DNA of 9,366 nucleotides, taken from NCBI GenBank assembly GCA_025457805.1, contig JALOTR010000061.1, positions 1 through 9,366 on the forward strand, read 5' to 3'. The notes beneath the pieces were generated by a model. The model was not told the DNA's origin. It saw only the letters and a program-made list of their open reading frames with translations, and did no database searches. This document shows positions 1-6,107 of the stretch, one piece after another (positions within the stretch are counted from its first letter, which is position 1; each line of letters begins with the position of its first letter). Origin of the DNA: Akkermansiaceae bacterium. Its GTDB lineage: Bacteria > Verrucomicrobiota > Verrucomicrobiia > Verrucomicrobiales > Akkermansiaceae. The position numbers were made by a program, and so were the translations under genes.

Positions 1-1785
1 ATGAAATCCATCGCAATCCTATTCTTACTGCTCTCATTCGCAAGCGCCGCTGCCCCCGAGGGCGGCTTGCCAGTCACTCCGGCAGAACCCACCGCATTCA
101 CGTTTGTCAGTGATGGTCCGCAACAAGCGCTCGCCAAAGTGGTGCCTGTTGTCGGCCAGTCGTTTGAAAATTCCTGGCGCATCGATGTCCTCGCGCAGCC
201 GCCGAATCCATGGAAAGTCCAACTCGTCACGCGCTCTGCCGCGCCCGTCAAACGCGGCGATGTCCTCTGGGCACGCTTCTTCCTCCGCTGCACCGCCAGC
301 CGGCAGGAAAGCGGCGAGGGCCGCCTGACGCTGGTGTTCGAAACTACCGATGAAAAACATGACAAGTCGATCGATCTAACGGTCGGTGCGGTCAAGGACT
401 GGAAGGAATTCAACTTTCCCTTCACCTGCCGCCATGACCTGCCGGCGGGCGGCGCACAAATCGCACTGCGCGCCGGCTTCCGCCCGCAGATACTCGAAAT
501 CGGGGGTTTTGAAATCCTCAACTACGGCACTTCCCGCAAACTAACCGATCTGCCACGCACCCGCGAAGACTACCCCGGCCGCGAAGCGGACGCACCATGG
601 CGCAAGCAGGCCAACGAACGCATCGAAAGAATCCGCAAAGGAAATTTCCGGGTGCAATTCAAAGATGAAGAAGGCAAGCCACTCACCGGCACCAAAGTGA
701 AATACGCGCTGCGTCGCCATGGTTTCGGCTTCGGTTCCGCCATCGATAGCTCAGTGCTGTTAGGCGAGGGGCCGGACTCGCAACGTTACCGCGAAACCAT
801 CGACAAGTATTTCTCCCGGGTCGTTTACGAAAACGAATTCAAATGGCATACATGGGAACGCCACGGCGCGGCTGAGCATGCCCGCAGCCTGAAATCCATC
901 GACTGGTTCGCCAAGCGCGGCATCGCCATGCGCGGCCACGTGCTGGTCTGGCCAAGTTGGCAGTATCTCCCGCAGTCAGCCCGCGCCCTGCGAGACGATC
1001 CCGCCGCCCTGCGCAAGCACACCGACCAACACATCCGCGACATGGTCGGCCGCACCCGTGGACGCTTCACCGATTGGGATGTGATCAACGAACCCTTCGC
1101 CCACAACGACCTGATGAAAATCCACGGCGACGATGTGATGGTTGAGTGGTTCAAGGCGGCCCATGAAGTGGATCCCGAGGTGAAACTTTTCCTTAACGAC
1201 TACGCAGGCCTCGCCAACGAGGGTCTCGACACGCCGCACAAGGATCACTTCGAGAAAACCACGCGCTTCCTCATCGACAAGGGCGCGCCGATCCATGGCA
1301 TCGGCCTGCAATGCCATTTCGGCTGGTCGGTTACGCCGCCGGAGCTCGCCTTGAAGGAACTCGACCGCTGGGGCGCGCTCGGCCTCGAAGTACAAATCAC
1401 CGAGTTCGACGTGGAGACCACCGATGAGGAATTGCAAGCCGACTACACCCGCGATCTTCTCACGCTCGCTTTCAGTCACCCGTCGGTCACCGCCATCATG
1501 ATCTGGGGATTCTGGGAAGGCCGCCACTGGAAGCCAGACGCCGCCTTGTGGCGGCGCGACTGGTCGATCAAACCTAACGGAAAAGTCTGGACCGATCTCA
1601 CGATGCGCGAGTGGGCTACCAGCGGCGAGGCGGTCACCGACGCCGATGGCTGGATTTCCTTCCGGGGTTTCCATGGCACCTATACACTCGATATCGAAGA
1701 AAACAGCCAGCCAGGGACGACCGAGGTCGCACTCGACACGGCACAACCCACCGCCATCGTTCATTCGACCATAAGATCCAACTAA
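1..1785 (+). CDS. Secreted GH10 endo-1,4-beta-xylanase with N-terminal carbohydrate-binding-like domain
   Basis: Predicted secreted endo-beta-1,4-xylanase (glycoside hydrolase family 10) that cuts the xylan backbone with retention. Residues 1-18 form a Sec signal peptide (hydrophobic core, SAAA end), which supports this ATG although it is the first base of the window and its upstream signals cannot be seen. Residues about 30-175 look like a beta-sandwich carbohydrate-binding module of the CBM4/9/22 kind. Residues about 205-540 are the GH10 TIM barrel: NEFKW (278-282), RGHVLVW (311-317), the acid/base Glu364 in WDVINEP, His439 in QCHF, the nucleophile Glu468 in ITEFD, and WGFWEG (502-507). All key GH10 residues are present, so the enzyme is probably active. 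A short C-terminal tail (about 545-590) looks like a small beta-domain. It is followed after 8 bases by the next gene, so the two are probably co-transcribed. Family assignment is near certain; the exact substrate (plain, substituted or sulfated xylan) is not visible. Confidence 0.95.
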   Translation: MKSIAILFLLLSFASAAAPEGGLPVTPAEPTAFTFVSDGPQQALAKVVPVVGQSFENSWRIDVLAQPPNPWKVQLVTRSAAPVKRGDVLWARFFLRCTASRQESGEGRLTLVFETTDEKHDKSIDLTVGAVKDWKEFNFPFTCRHDLPAGGAQIALRAGFRPQILEIGGFEILNYGTSRKLTDLPRTREDYPGREADAPWRKQANERIERIRKGNFRVQFKDEEGKPLTGTKVKYALRRHGFGFGSAIDSSVLLGEGPDSQRYRETIDKYFSRVVYENEFKWHTWERHGAAEHARSLKSIDWFAKRGIAMRGHVLVWPSWQYLPQSARALRDDPAALRKHTDQHIRDMVGRTRGRFTDWDVINEPFAHNDLMKIHGDDVMVEWFKAAHEVDPEVKLFLNDYAGLANEGLDTPHKDHFEKTTRFLIDKGAPIHGIGLQCHFGWSVTPPELALKELDRWGALGLEVQITEFDVETTDEELQADYTRDLLTLAFSHPSVTAIMIWGFWEGRHWKPDAALWRRDWSIKPNGKVWTDLTMREWATSGEAVTDADGWISFRGFHGTYTLDIEENSQPGTTEVALDTAQPTAIVHSTIRSN

Positions 1786-1793
1786 CAACCATC

Positions 1794-3038
1794 ATGAAAC
1801 GCAGGGAATTCATTCGCAACACCGGTGCCGCTCTTGGTGCCGCCGCCTTCACCCCTCCCTTCGGCGCATCCGCCGCGACAGAGAACGGCCCCGTGCTCAC
1901 TCCGACTGCCGAGATCGAGAAACGGGTGCTCGCCGCCCGGCCATCGCGCGGCGGCCGCATTCCGGCCGATTTCGCCAAGCGCTTCGGAGCCACCCATTAC
2001 GACGGTCGCTATCATTTCACCGATAAGCCATACCTCATCGAAGGCGCAGAAAAAATGCACGAGCTCGGCATGGGTGTGGCGAAGTTCTGGCTGCATGAGG
2101 ACGATCTGCCGGGATACCGCTACAACAGTGACTGGGGCATTCCGCTCGACGGGCCAATGGTGGATATACTAAAACACCCGTATTTCCGCGAAGCCTTGGC
2201 GGTGCCATTTTCCACCATCTTCCTCGAGGTCTTCCCCCTGACAGGATCCAAAACCACCTTCTTCGACACCGACAGCGACTACAAAAACGAGGAGGAGCAG
2301 TTCCATGAAGTCGCTGCCTATCTGCTCGAGACTTATGGCGAGCGTGACGTCACGTTCATCATCCAGAACTGGGAAGGCGACTGGGCGTTCCGGCACAACG
2401 ACCGCGACACTTGGGAACAAACACCGGCCGACGTCGTCGAGCGCCGCGCGGTGTTGTTCGCCCGGTTCCTCGCCGCCCGTCAGCGTGGTGTCGAGCGCGC
2501 CCGCAAGGAAGCCGGACCGGTCAAATGCCGTGTCCTCCACTGTGCCGAAGTGAATCGCGTGATCGACGCCACCCGCGGCATCCCCACCGTGATGACCCAC
2601 GTTCTGCCACGCGTGGCCGTGGATCTTGTTTCCTGGTCTTGCTACGACGGCCTCGATAGCCCCGTGAAACTCTGGCAAGGCATCGAAATGCTCCGACACT
2701 ACATGCTTCCCAGCCCCGCACTTGGCGGCAAACAAGTCTTCATCGGCGAGATCGGCGAACCGGAAAACATCCCTAACAAAAACGAAAAAGGCGTGGTGGA
2801 TCTGTGGGACCGCTCCATGGCCGTCTGCCTCGCCCTCGACATCCCGTGGATCGTCCACTGGGAACTCTTCTGCAACGAACCCAACGACGGCACCAAGCCC
2901 GACCGCCGCGTGCGGAAAATGGAGGAGCTCAAGGGATTCTGGTATGTCCGCCCCGATGCATCGCTCGGCTGGGGTGGGCGCTACCTCGGCAGCCTGCTTA
3001 AGCACGCAGGCAACACTCTGCCAGAGGATCAAAGGTAG
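1794..3038 (+). CDS. Tat-exported TIM-barrel-like protein, putative glycoside hydrolase of unknown family
   Basis: A 414-residue protein. The start at 1794 was chosen because it gives a textbook twin-arginine signal (MKRREFIRNT, then a hydrophobic Ala-rich stretch ending ASA near residue 27) and sits 8 bases after the xylanase stop. The reading frame is open further upstream (from 1611), but that part overlaps the xylanase and has no signal-peptide character. I do not recognise a named family. Features typical of clan GH-A barrels are visible: a strand-like IIQNWEGDW (189-197) where Glu194 could be the acid/base, VFIGEIGEPE (315-324) where Glu319 could be the nucleophile, and aromatic-rich WSCYDG (281-286) and WIVHWELF (352-359). 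A secreted glycoside hydrolase acting with the xylanase fits both sequence and context. A non-catalytic barrel or other esterase-like role cannot be excluded. No Shine-Dalgarno is seen; the start is preceded by AACAACCATC. Confidence 0.85.
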   Translation: MKRREFIRNTGAALGAAAFTPPFGASAATENGPVLTPTAEIEKRVLAARPSRGGRIPADFAKRFGATHYDGRYHFTDKPYLIEGAEKMHELGMGVAKFWLHEDDLPGYRYNSDWGIPLDGPMVDILKHPYFREALAVPFSTIFLEVFPLTGSKTTFFDTDSDYKNEEEQFHEVAAYLLETYGERDVTFIIQNWEGDWAFRHNDRDTWEQTPADVVERRAVLFARFLAARQRGVERARKEAGPVKCRVLHCAEVNRVIDATRGIPTVMTHVLPRVAVDLVSWSCYDGLDSPVKLWQGIEMLRHYMLPSPALGGKQVFIGEIGEPENIPNKNEKGVVDLWDRSMAVCLALDIPWIVHWELFCNEPNDGTKPDRRVRKMEELKGFWYVRPDASLGWGGRYLGSLLKHAGNTLPEDQR

Positions 3039-3055
3039 TGGCCGCGGCGGCACTC

Positions 3056-3090
3056 CTGGGTGACCCAGTCGCTGCCGTGGGGTCACCCAG
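3056..3090 (+). terminator. Strong GC hairpin after the xylanase operon
   Basis: Perfect 11-bp inverted repeat, CTGGGTGACCC (3056-3066) and GGGTCACCCAG (3080-3090), with a 13-base loop, 17 bases after the stop at 3038. There is no following T-run, so it is not a classic rho-independent terminator. It may act as a 3'-end or mRNA-stabilising hairpin, or be part of a repeat element. Each arm is itself nearly palindromic. Confidence 0.5.
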
Positions 3091-3094
3091 AGGC

Positions 3095-3143
3095 TCCCAA
3101 ATCGGCAAACGAGGGTTCTCGCCGGAAGTCTGCCAGTTTGGGA
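3095..3143 (+). other. Compound inverted repeat in the intergenic region
   Basis: TCCCAAA (3095-3101) pairs with TTTGGGA (3137-3143). Inside lies a second stem, CGGC (3103-3106) with GCCG (3121-3124), continued by GAG (3111-3113) with CTC (3118-3120) around a GGTT loop. It follows directly on the 3056-3090 hairpin, so positions 3056-3143 could fold as a multi-stem RNA 3' of the operon. Function unknown. Confidence 0.35.
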
Positions 3144-3176
3144 CCCGGAGTGATGTTTGAACCTATGAAGAAAAAT

Positions 3177-3208
3177 GAACCGCTGCTAAACGCAGATGGA
3201 CACTGATG
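3177..3208. repeat. Possible fragment of a dispersed intergenic repeat
   Basis: The stretch contains loosely repeated units of the form CTGCTAAACGC, CAGATGGACA, CACTGATG. Its style resembles short degenerate repeats often met between genes in Planctomycetes and Verrucomicrobia. Only one copy is in this window, so repeat status cannot be shown here. Confidence 0.25.
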
Positions 3209-3237
3209 TTAAGAATCATATTTGAAATCGGGCATTG

Positions 3238-3259
3238 ACCCTCTGAGAGGGTGGCTTTT
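3238..3259 (+). terminator. Weak terminator-like hairpin
   Basis: ACCCTC (3238-3243) and GAGGGT (3247-3252) form a 6-bp stem with a TGA loop, followed by GGCTTTTC. The T-run is short (four), so this is a weak plus-strand rho-independent candidate, possibly the end of the xylanase operon transcript or of a structured RNA starting after 3039. The rest of the gene-free stretch 3039-3398 shows no convincing ORF or promoter. Confidence 0.4.
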
Positions 3260-3362
3260 CATCACTTCTCTATGATTGTCGGCGTGATTCCGCGTCCATC
3301 AGCAGTTCAATTTTCCTCATTAGGTTAAAGGTTGTCCCTTGGGCACATCCAGTCTCTCGAAC

Positions 3363-3380
3363 CCGATTCACGTGAATCGG
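3363..3380. promoter_or_regulatory. Perfect 18-bp palindrome (operator or bidirectional terminator stem)
   Basis: CCGATTCACGTGAATCGG is a perfect palindrome with no spacer, 18 bases beyond the minus-strand lipoprotein stop at 3399. Outer arms CTCGA (3356-3360) and TCGAG (3387-3391) extend the dyad with mismatches. As RNA it would fold with an ACGT loop; there is no T-run on either strand. It could be a protein-binding site or a factor-dependent 3' end for the lipoprotein mRNA. Confidence 0.4.
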
Positions 3381-3398
3381 ATGAAATCGAGGGAGCGA

Positions 3399-3707
3399 TT
3401 ATGGTTTTTCCGCATCGATGCGGGCCTTGTCGGCTTCGGCTTTGGCATCGGCCTTTTTCTTGTCTGCTTCGATCTGGGCTTCGGTTGTTTTGACTGACTG
3501 TTCAATGCGGGCCTTCTGCATATCCGCATTGTTATCGACGCGTTCCTGTGCGCGGTCGCCGGCAGCCTGGGTGGCGTCCTTGGTTTCTTCCAAAGCTTCC
3601 TTGGTAGCGTCCTTGCGGTCCTCGACTGCTTGTTTCCGCTCGTTGCAGCTTGTCATGAATCCTGCGGCGATTGCGATGGTGGTGATTAGATGAATTTTCA
3701 TAGTCAT
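3399..3707 (-). CDS. Small coiled-coil lipoprotein
   Basis: A 102-residue protein of unknown function. Residues 1-20 are a short basic/hydrophobic leader ending FMTS before Cys21, a lipobox-like site (Met at -3 is less usual than Leu). Asn22 at +2 would favour outer-membrane sorting by the E. coli rule, which may not hold in this phylum. Residues 25-100 are almost entirely Lys, Glu, Ala, Asp, Gln and Arg, with no Pro until the last residue, and should form one long helix or coiled coil with Lpp-like character. A structural, envelope-spacing or stress role is plausible. The start could also be Met3 (3701). It is transcribed alone, convergent with the upstream operon. The protein is well supported by leader plus composition; the opposite-strand ORF is its low-complexity shadow. 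Confidence 0.82.
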   Translation of the reverse strand: MTMKIHLITTIAIAAGFMTSCNERKQAVEDRKDATKEALEETKDATQAAGDRAQERVDNNADMQKARIEQSVKTTEAQIEADKKKADAKAEADKARIDAEKP

Positions 3708-3785
3708 GTCGGTTGTTGTTAGATAATCCGCCAGGCCCGGACGGAGAATGTGTTGAAATCATTCGTGGGCCTTGATTGCATGATG

Positions 3786-3814
3786 AATCTAATCCGATCT
3801 GTGTTGATGTCCAA
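3786..3814 (-). promoter_or_regulatory. Candidate promoter of the coiled-coil lipoprotein gene
   Basis: On the minus strand TTGGAC (3814-3809) is followed 17 bases later by TAGATT (3791-3786), about 80 bases before the ATG. The match to sigma-70 boxes is only partial (3/6 and 4/6), but spacing is ideal and the gene needs its own promoter because a strong terminator lies just upstream. Confidence 0.3.
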
Positions 3815-3879
3815 TAATCGTTGGGTTGCAAGGTGCACGATGGAGATTGCATTTTGCGCCATGCAAACAGATATCTATC

Positions 3880-3912
3880 AAAAAAGAATCCCGGCCATCC
3901 AATGGCCGGGAT
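3880..3912 (-). terminator. Rho-independent terminator of the FecR/LamG gene
   Basis: Perfect 11-bp stem (ATCCCGGCCAT at 3888-3898, ATGGCCGGGAT at 3902-3912) with a 3-base loop. Read on the minus strand it is followed by TTCTTTTTT, and it starts 35 bases after the regulator's stop. This is the clearest transcript end in the window and marks the end of the sulfatase-sigma-FecR block. Confidence 0.92.
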
Positions 3913-3946
3913 CTTCGGGGTAATCGCTGTGAAATGACTGAAGATA

Positions 3947-5521
3947 TCAGTTCTTGATGGGACGCAGGTGGTTTCGTTTCATGAGCCGGACGATTTGGCC
4001 CGGCAGCAGCGCGCCTTCGAAAACATGGAGTTCATCCAAGTCGCCTTCGAAATAGAATGTCCTCTTGCCATCGCGATTGCCGAGGTGGCGGCCGATGGTG
4101 AGTGGCTGGGCATCTGCGGAGCGGGTATCCGTATTGATGCGCTGCTGGCGGCGGCCGGTGAGGGTTTCGAGTTTGCCATCCACATAAAGACGAACGTGGG
4201 TGGCGACGTTGGCCCGAGGTCCGCCCAGGAAAACCACGGCAAGGTGATGCCAGCGGCCATCACGCAGGTCGGTGGAGCCGACGACCGAACCGTCGCCGAA
4301 CTCGACTCTTGGAGCGCCGATATTGCCTTGGGTCTTGTTCGGGTTCCACGCAAGTTGCCACTTGGCGGAAGAACGATCCACACCCCATGCGATGATCCCG
4401 TTCGGAGAAACCCCGTTGTTTCCTTCCCGAGGCGGGATGCAGACCCAACAGGCGACTGTTCGCGCATGGGATCCACCCACACCGGGATACGTGGAGTGAG
4501 CGTAAGTCCCTTCCCCATCGAAGTGGATTGCCATGCCGAAGGGTCCCTCGAGAAGCTCCGGCAGGGTATTGCGGTCATGCTTTTGCAATTGAAGCAAGTG
4601 GCCGCGGGTGGAATCGGTGGTGAAATCCGCATCCCATGAATCGAATGCCCAGTGGACCGAGGGCGGAATTTTCGGGACGCTCCGGCTGGGTCTCGATGGC
4701 TTGTCATCGCGGAAACGAATCGGAGTCATACTGCCTTGGGAAAGCCTAACCGCTTCATTCTGGCGGAGGATTCTCGGTTCCCGGACCGCCGTTCTGCCGG
4801 TCGCTGCGACTTCCACCTCACCTTCGATCACGTGGAGGTCGGTTTCCCTGTCATCACGCACTTCGAGTGAAAATGCGGTGCCGAGGTCGCGGACATAAGA
4901 TGTGGGAGTGTGAATCACGAACCCGCGAGCCTGTTCCGGAACATAGGCCGAAGCGCGTCCGGCATCGAGGCGGGATTTGGCCTGGGACTCTAACAGAAAT
5001 TTCGCGGGTCCTTGCAAGGTGACTTCCGCTCCGGTATCAAAAGTGATGGAAGCCAGTCCGCGATCCAATTTCAACATGCCGCCCGATAGCCGCATGCCGG
5101 TGCTCAGCAGATGATCGCCAAAACGGCCGCTTGCATCTTCCAGTGAAGTGATCACCGCGAGGGTGATCTGATCGTCATCGATGCTTGTTTCCAAAGTCTG
5201 CAAGGCATCGGAGGGTTGCAGGATCTTCCATGCCAAGGTTGATGCAAGCGCGATGCTGGCGGCGATGGAAACCGGGATCCACCAGCGCCTTGGCCGGATC
5301 GATGGGGATTCGATGGAAGCGGAGTTTTCCAATGGAGCGAATTCGCAGGCGAGCATGCCTTCGAACATCATGGTGCGGATATAAGTGCGGCGTGCCTCGG
5401 GATCGCAACGGAGCGTATCGTTGAGAATGATATGATCGGCTGCGGTAGCATCGCCACTGAGGATGGCGTCCAAGGTGTCCTCAAAAGGATCGCGGCAGGA
5501 GGGTGGTGGGGAATCGCTCAT
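3947..5521 (-). CDS. FecR-like anti-sigma regulator with C-terminal LamG domain
   Basis: A 524-residue membrane protein. I chose Met at 5521 (MSDSPPP) because it lies 5 bases after the sigma gene stop; the frame is open 15 codons further, but that would overlap the sigma gene. Residues about 10-65 resemble the cytoplasmic anti-sigma part of PVC-group FecR proteins (LRCDPEARRTYIR). Residues 79-101 are a transmembrane helix. About 148-262 is the FecR domain, with GLASITFDTGAEVTLQGPA and TSYVRDLGTAFSLEV. About 290-515 is a LamG/concanavalin A-like domain (TVACWV, RWHHLAVVF, VRLYVDGK, FEGDLDELHVFEGAL). By family knowledge it would hold the neighbouring ECF sigma factor inactive and release it on an envelope signal. 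The LamG domain suggests the signal is a carbohydrate, which is inference. Typical FecR proteins of TonB systems lack LamG and are much shorter. Confidence 0.9.
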   Translation of the reverse strand: MSDSPPPSCRDPFEDTLDAILSGDATAADHIILNDTLRCDPEARRTYIRTMMFEGMLACEFAPLENSASIESPSIRPRRWWIPVSIAASIALASTLAWKILQPSDALQTLETSIDDDQITLAVITSLEDASGRFGDHLLSTGMRLSGGMLKLDRGLASITFDTGAEVTLQGPAKFLLESQAKSRLDAGRASAYVPEQARGFVIHTPTSYVRDLGTAFSLEVRDDRETDLHVIEGEVEVAATGRTAVREPRILRQNEAVRLSQGSMTPIRFRDDKPSRPSRSVPKIPPSVHWAFDSWDADFTTDSTRGHLLQLQKHDRNTLPELLEGPFGMAIHFDGEGTYAHSTYPGVGGSHARTVACWVCIPPREGNNGVSPNGIIAWGVDRSSAKWQLAWNPNKTQGNIGAPRVEFGDGSVVGSTDLRDGRWHHLAVVFLGGPRANVATHVRLYVDGKLETLTGRRQQRINTDTRSADAQPLTIGRHLGNRDGKRTFYFEGDLDELHVFEGALLPGQIVRLMKRNHLRPIKN

Positions 5522-5526
5522 CGGAT

Positions 5527-6060
5527 TCAGGTGTTGGATTCGGATGCGAGCTGGCGCTCGATGCATGACCGCAAGGTGCGGCGGATGCGCAGCAGGACTT
5601 GTTTCAGTGCATCGCGGGTGCGGCCGAGGCGACCGGAAATCTCCGCGAGGCTCTCACCGGATTGGTAGTGGGCGAGAAGGATGGATGTGTCACCGGGAGG
5701 GAGCTTCTGAAGACAGGATTTGAGGGCGAGATTGCGGTCTCCGAACTCTTCGAACGGTTCGACGGCTTCTTCGGCAATCAGATCCAGCACATCCGATTCG
5801 AGGGTCACCAGTCCGGCACGTTGGACCCGTTTGAGGTGGGCCATCGTTTGCCAGTAGGCGATCCTGAATGCCCATGCGCGGAAATTTGTCCCCGCCTCAA
5901 ATTCGGAAACCTTGCGACAGAGGACGAGGTTGGTCTCCTGAAGAATGTCCTGAGCCGCCACACGATTGGGATGAATGGTGAGGATGTAGGCATAAAGCGC
6001 CGCCTGATGGCCTGTGATCAACAGGACAAATTCCGATTCGCTGAGATTCCTGACTGACAT
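5527..6060 (-). CDS. ECF-family RNA polymerase sigma factor (PVC-group type)
   Basis: A 177-residue sigma-70 family protein of extracytoplasmic-function size. Sigma region 2 spans about residues 12-80, including QDILQETNLVL (37-47) and NFRAWAFRIAYW (59-70), which bind core polymerase and the -10 element. Region 4 spans about 110-162 with a helix-turn-helix (LAEISGRLGRTRDALKQVLLRIR, about 138-160) for the -35 element. The pattern fits the sigma subgroup common in Rhodopirellula and Verrucomicrobium. The gene ends 5 bases before the FecR/LamG regulator, the usual arrangement for sigma and its membrane anti-sigma, so their partnership is very likely. It starts 47 bases after the sulfatase stop on the same strand. 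No Shine-Dalgarno; the ATG is preceded by GAACAACG. Confidence 0.95.
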   Translation of the reverse strand: MSVRNLSESEFVLLITGHQAALYAYILTIHPNRVAAQDILQETNLVLCRKVSEFEAGTNFRAWAFRIAYWQTMAHLKRVQRAGLVTLESDVLDLIAEEAVEPFEEFGDRNLALKSCLQKLPPGDTSILLAHYQSGESLAEISGRLGRTRDALKQVLLRIRRTLRSCIERQLASESNT

Positions 6061-6107
6061 CGTTGTTCAAAAAATCCGTGTTGGACAATGCTTGCGCTCG
6101 CCGTGAC

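Noticed and set aside
976..1788. Minus-strand ORF of 270 codons inside the xylanase gene
   Set aside because: Mirror frame of a clearly coding GC-rich gene; no recognisable domain, signal or start context.
1611..1793. N-terminal extension of the Tat protein
   Set aside because: Overlaps the end of the xylanase gene, is Arg/His rich, and would bury the obvious twin-arginine signal peptide.
2169..3086. Minus-strand ORF of 305 codons opposite the Tat-exported protein
   Set aside because: Antisense shadow; composition rich in His, Val and Gly from reversed codons, no motif, and it conflicts with a gene supported by its Tat signal.
3165..3206. 13-codon ORF starting MKKNEPLL in the intergenic region
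   Set aside because: Too short, lies in a repeat-like stretch, no start signals.
3418..3693. Plus-strand ORF of 91 codons with hydrophobic Ala/Ser stretches
   Set aside because: It is the reverse reading of the Lys/Glu/Ala-rich lipoprotein gene, which has a proper leader and lipobox.
3968..4639. Plus-strand ORF of 223 codons opposite the LamG domain
   Set aside because: Antisense to a domain with clear LamG motifs; no start context or family features.
5522..5566. 15-codon N-terminal extension of the FecR/LamG protein
   Set aside because: Would overlap the sigma factor coding sequence; the Met at 5521 gives a normal 5-base junction.
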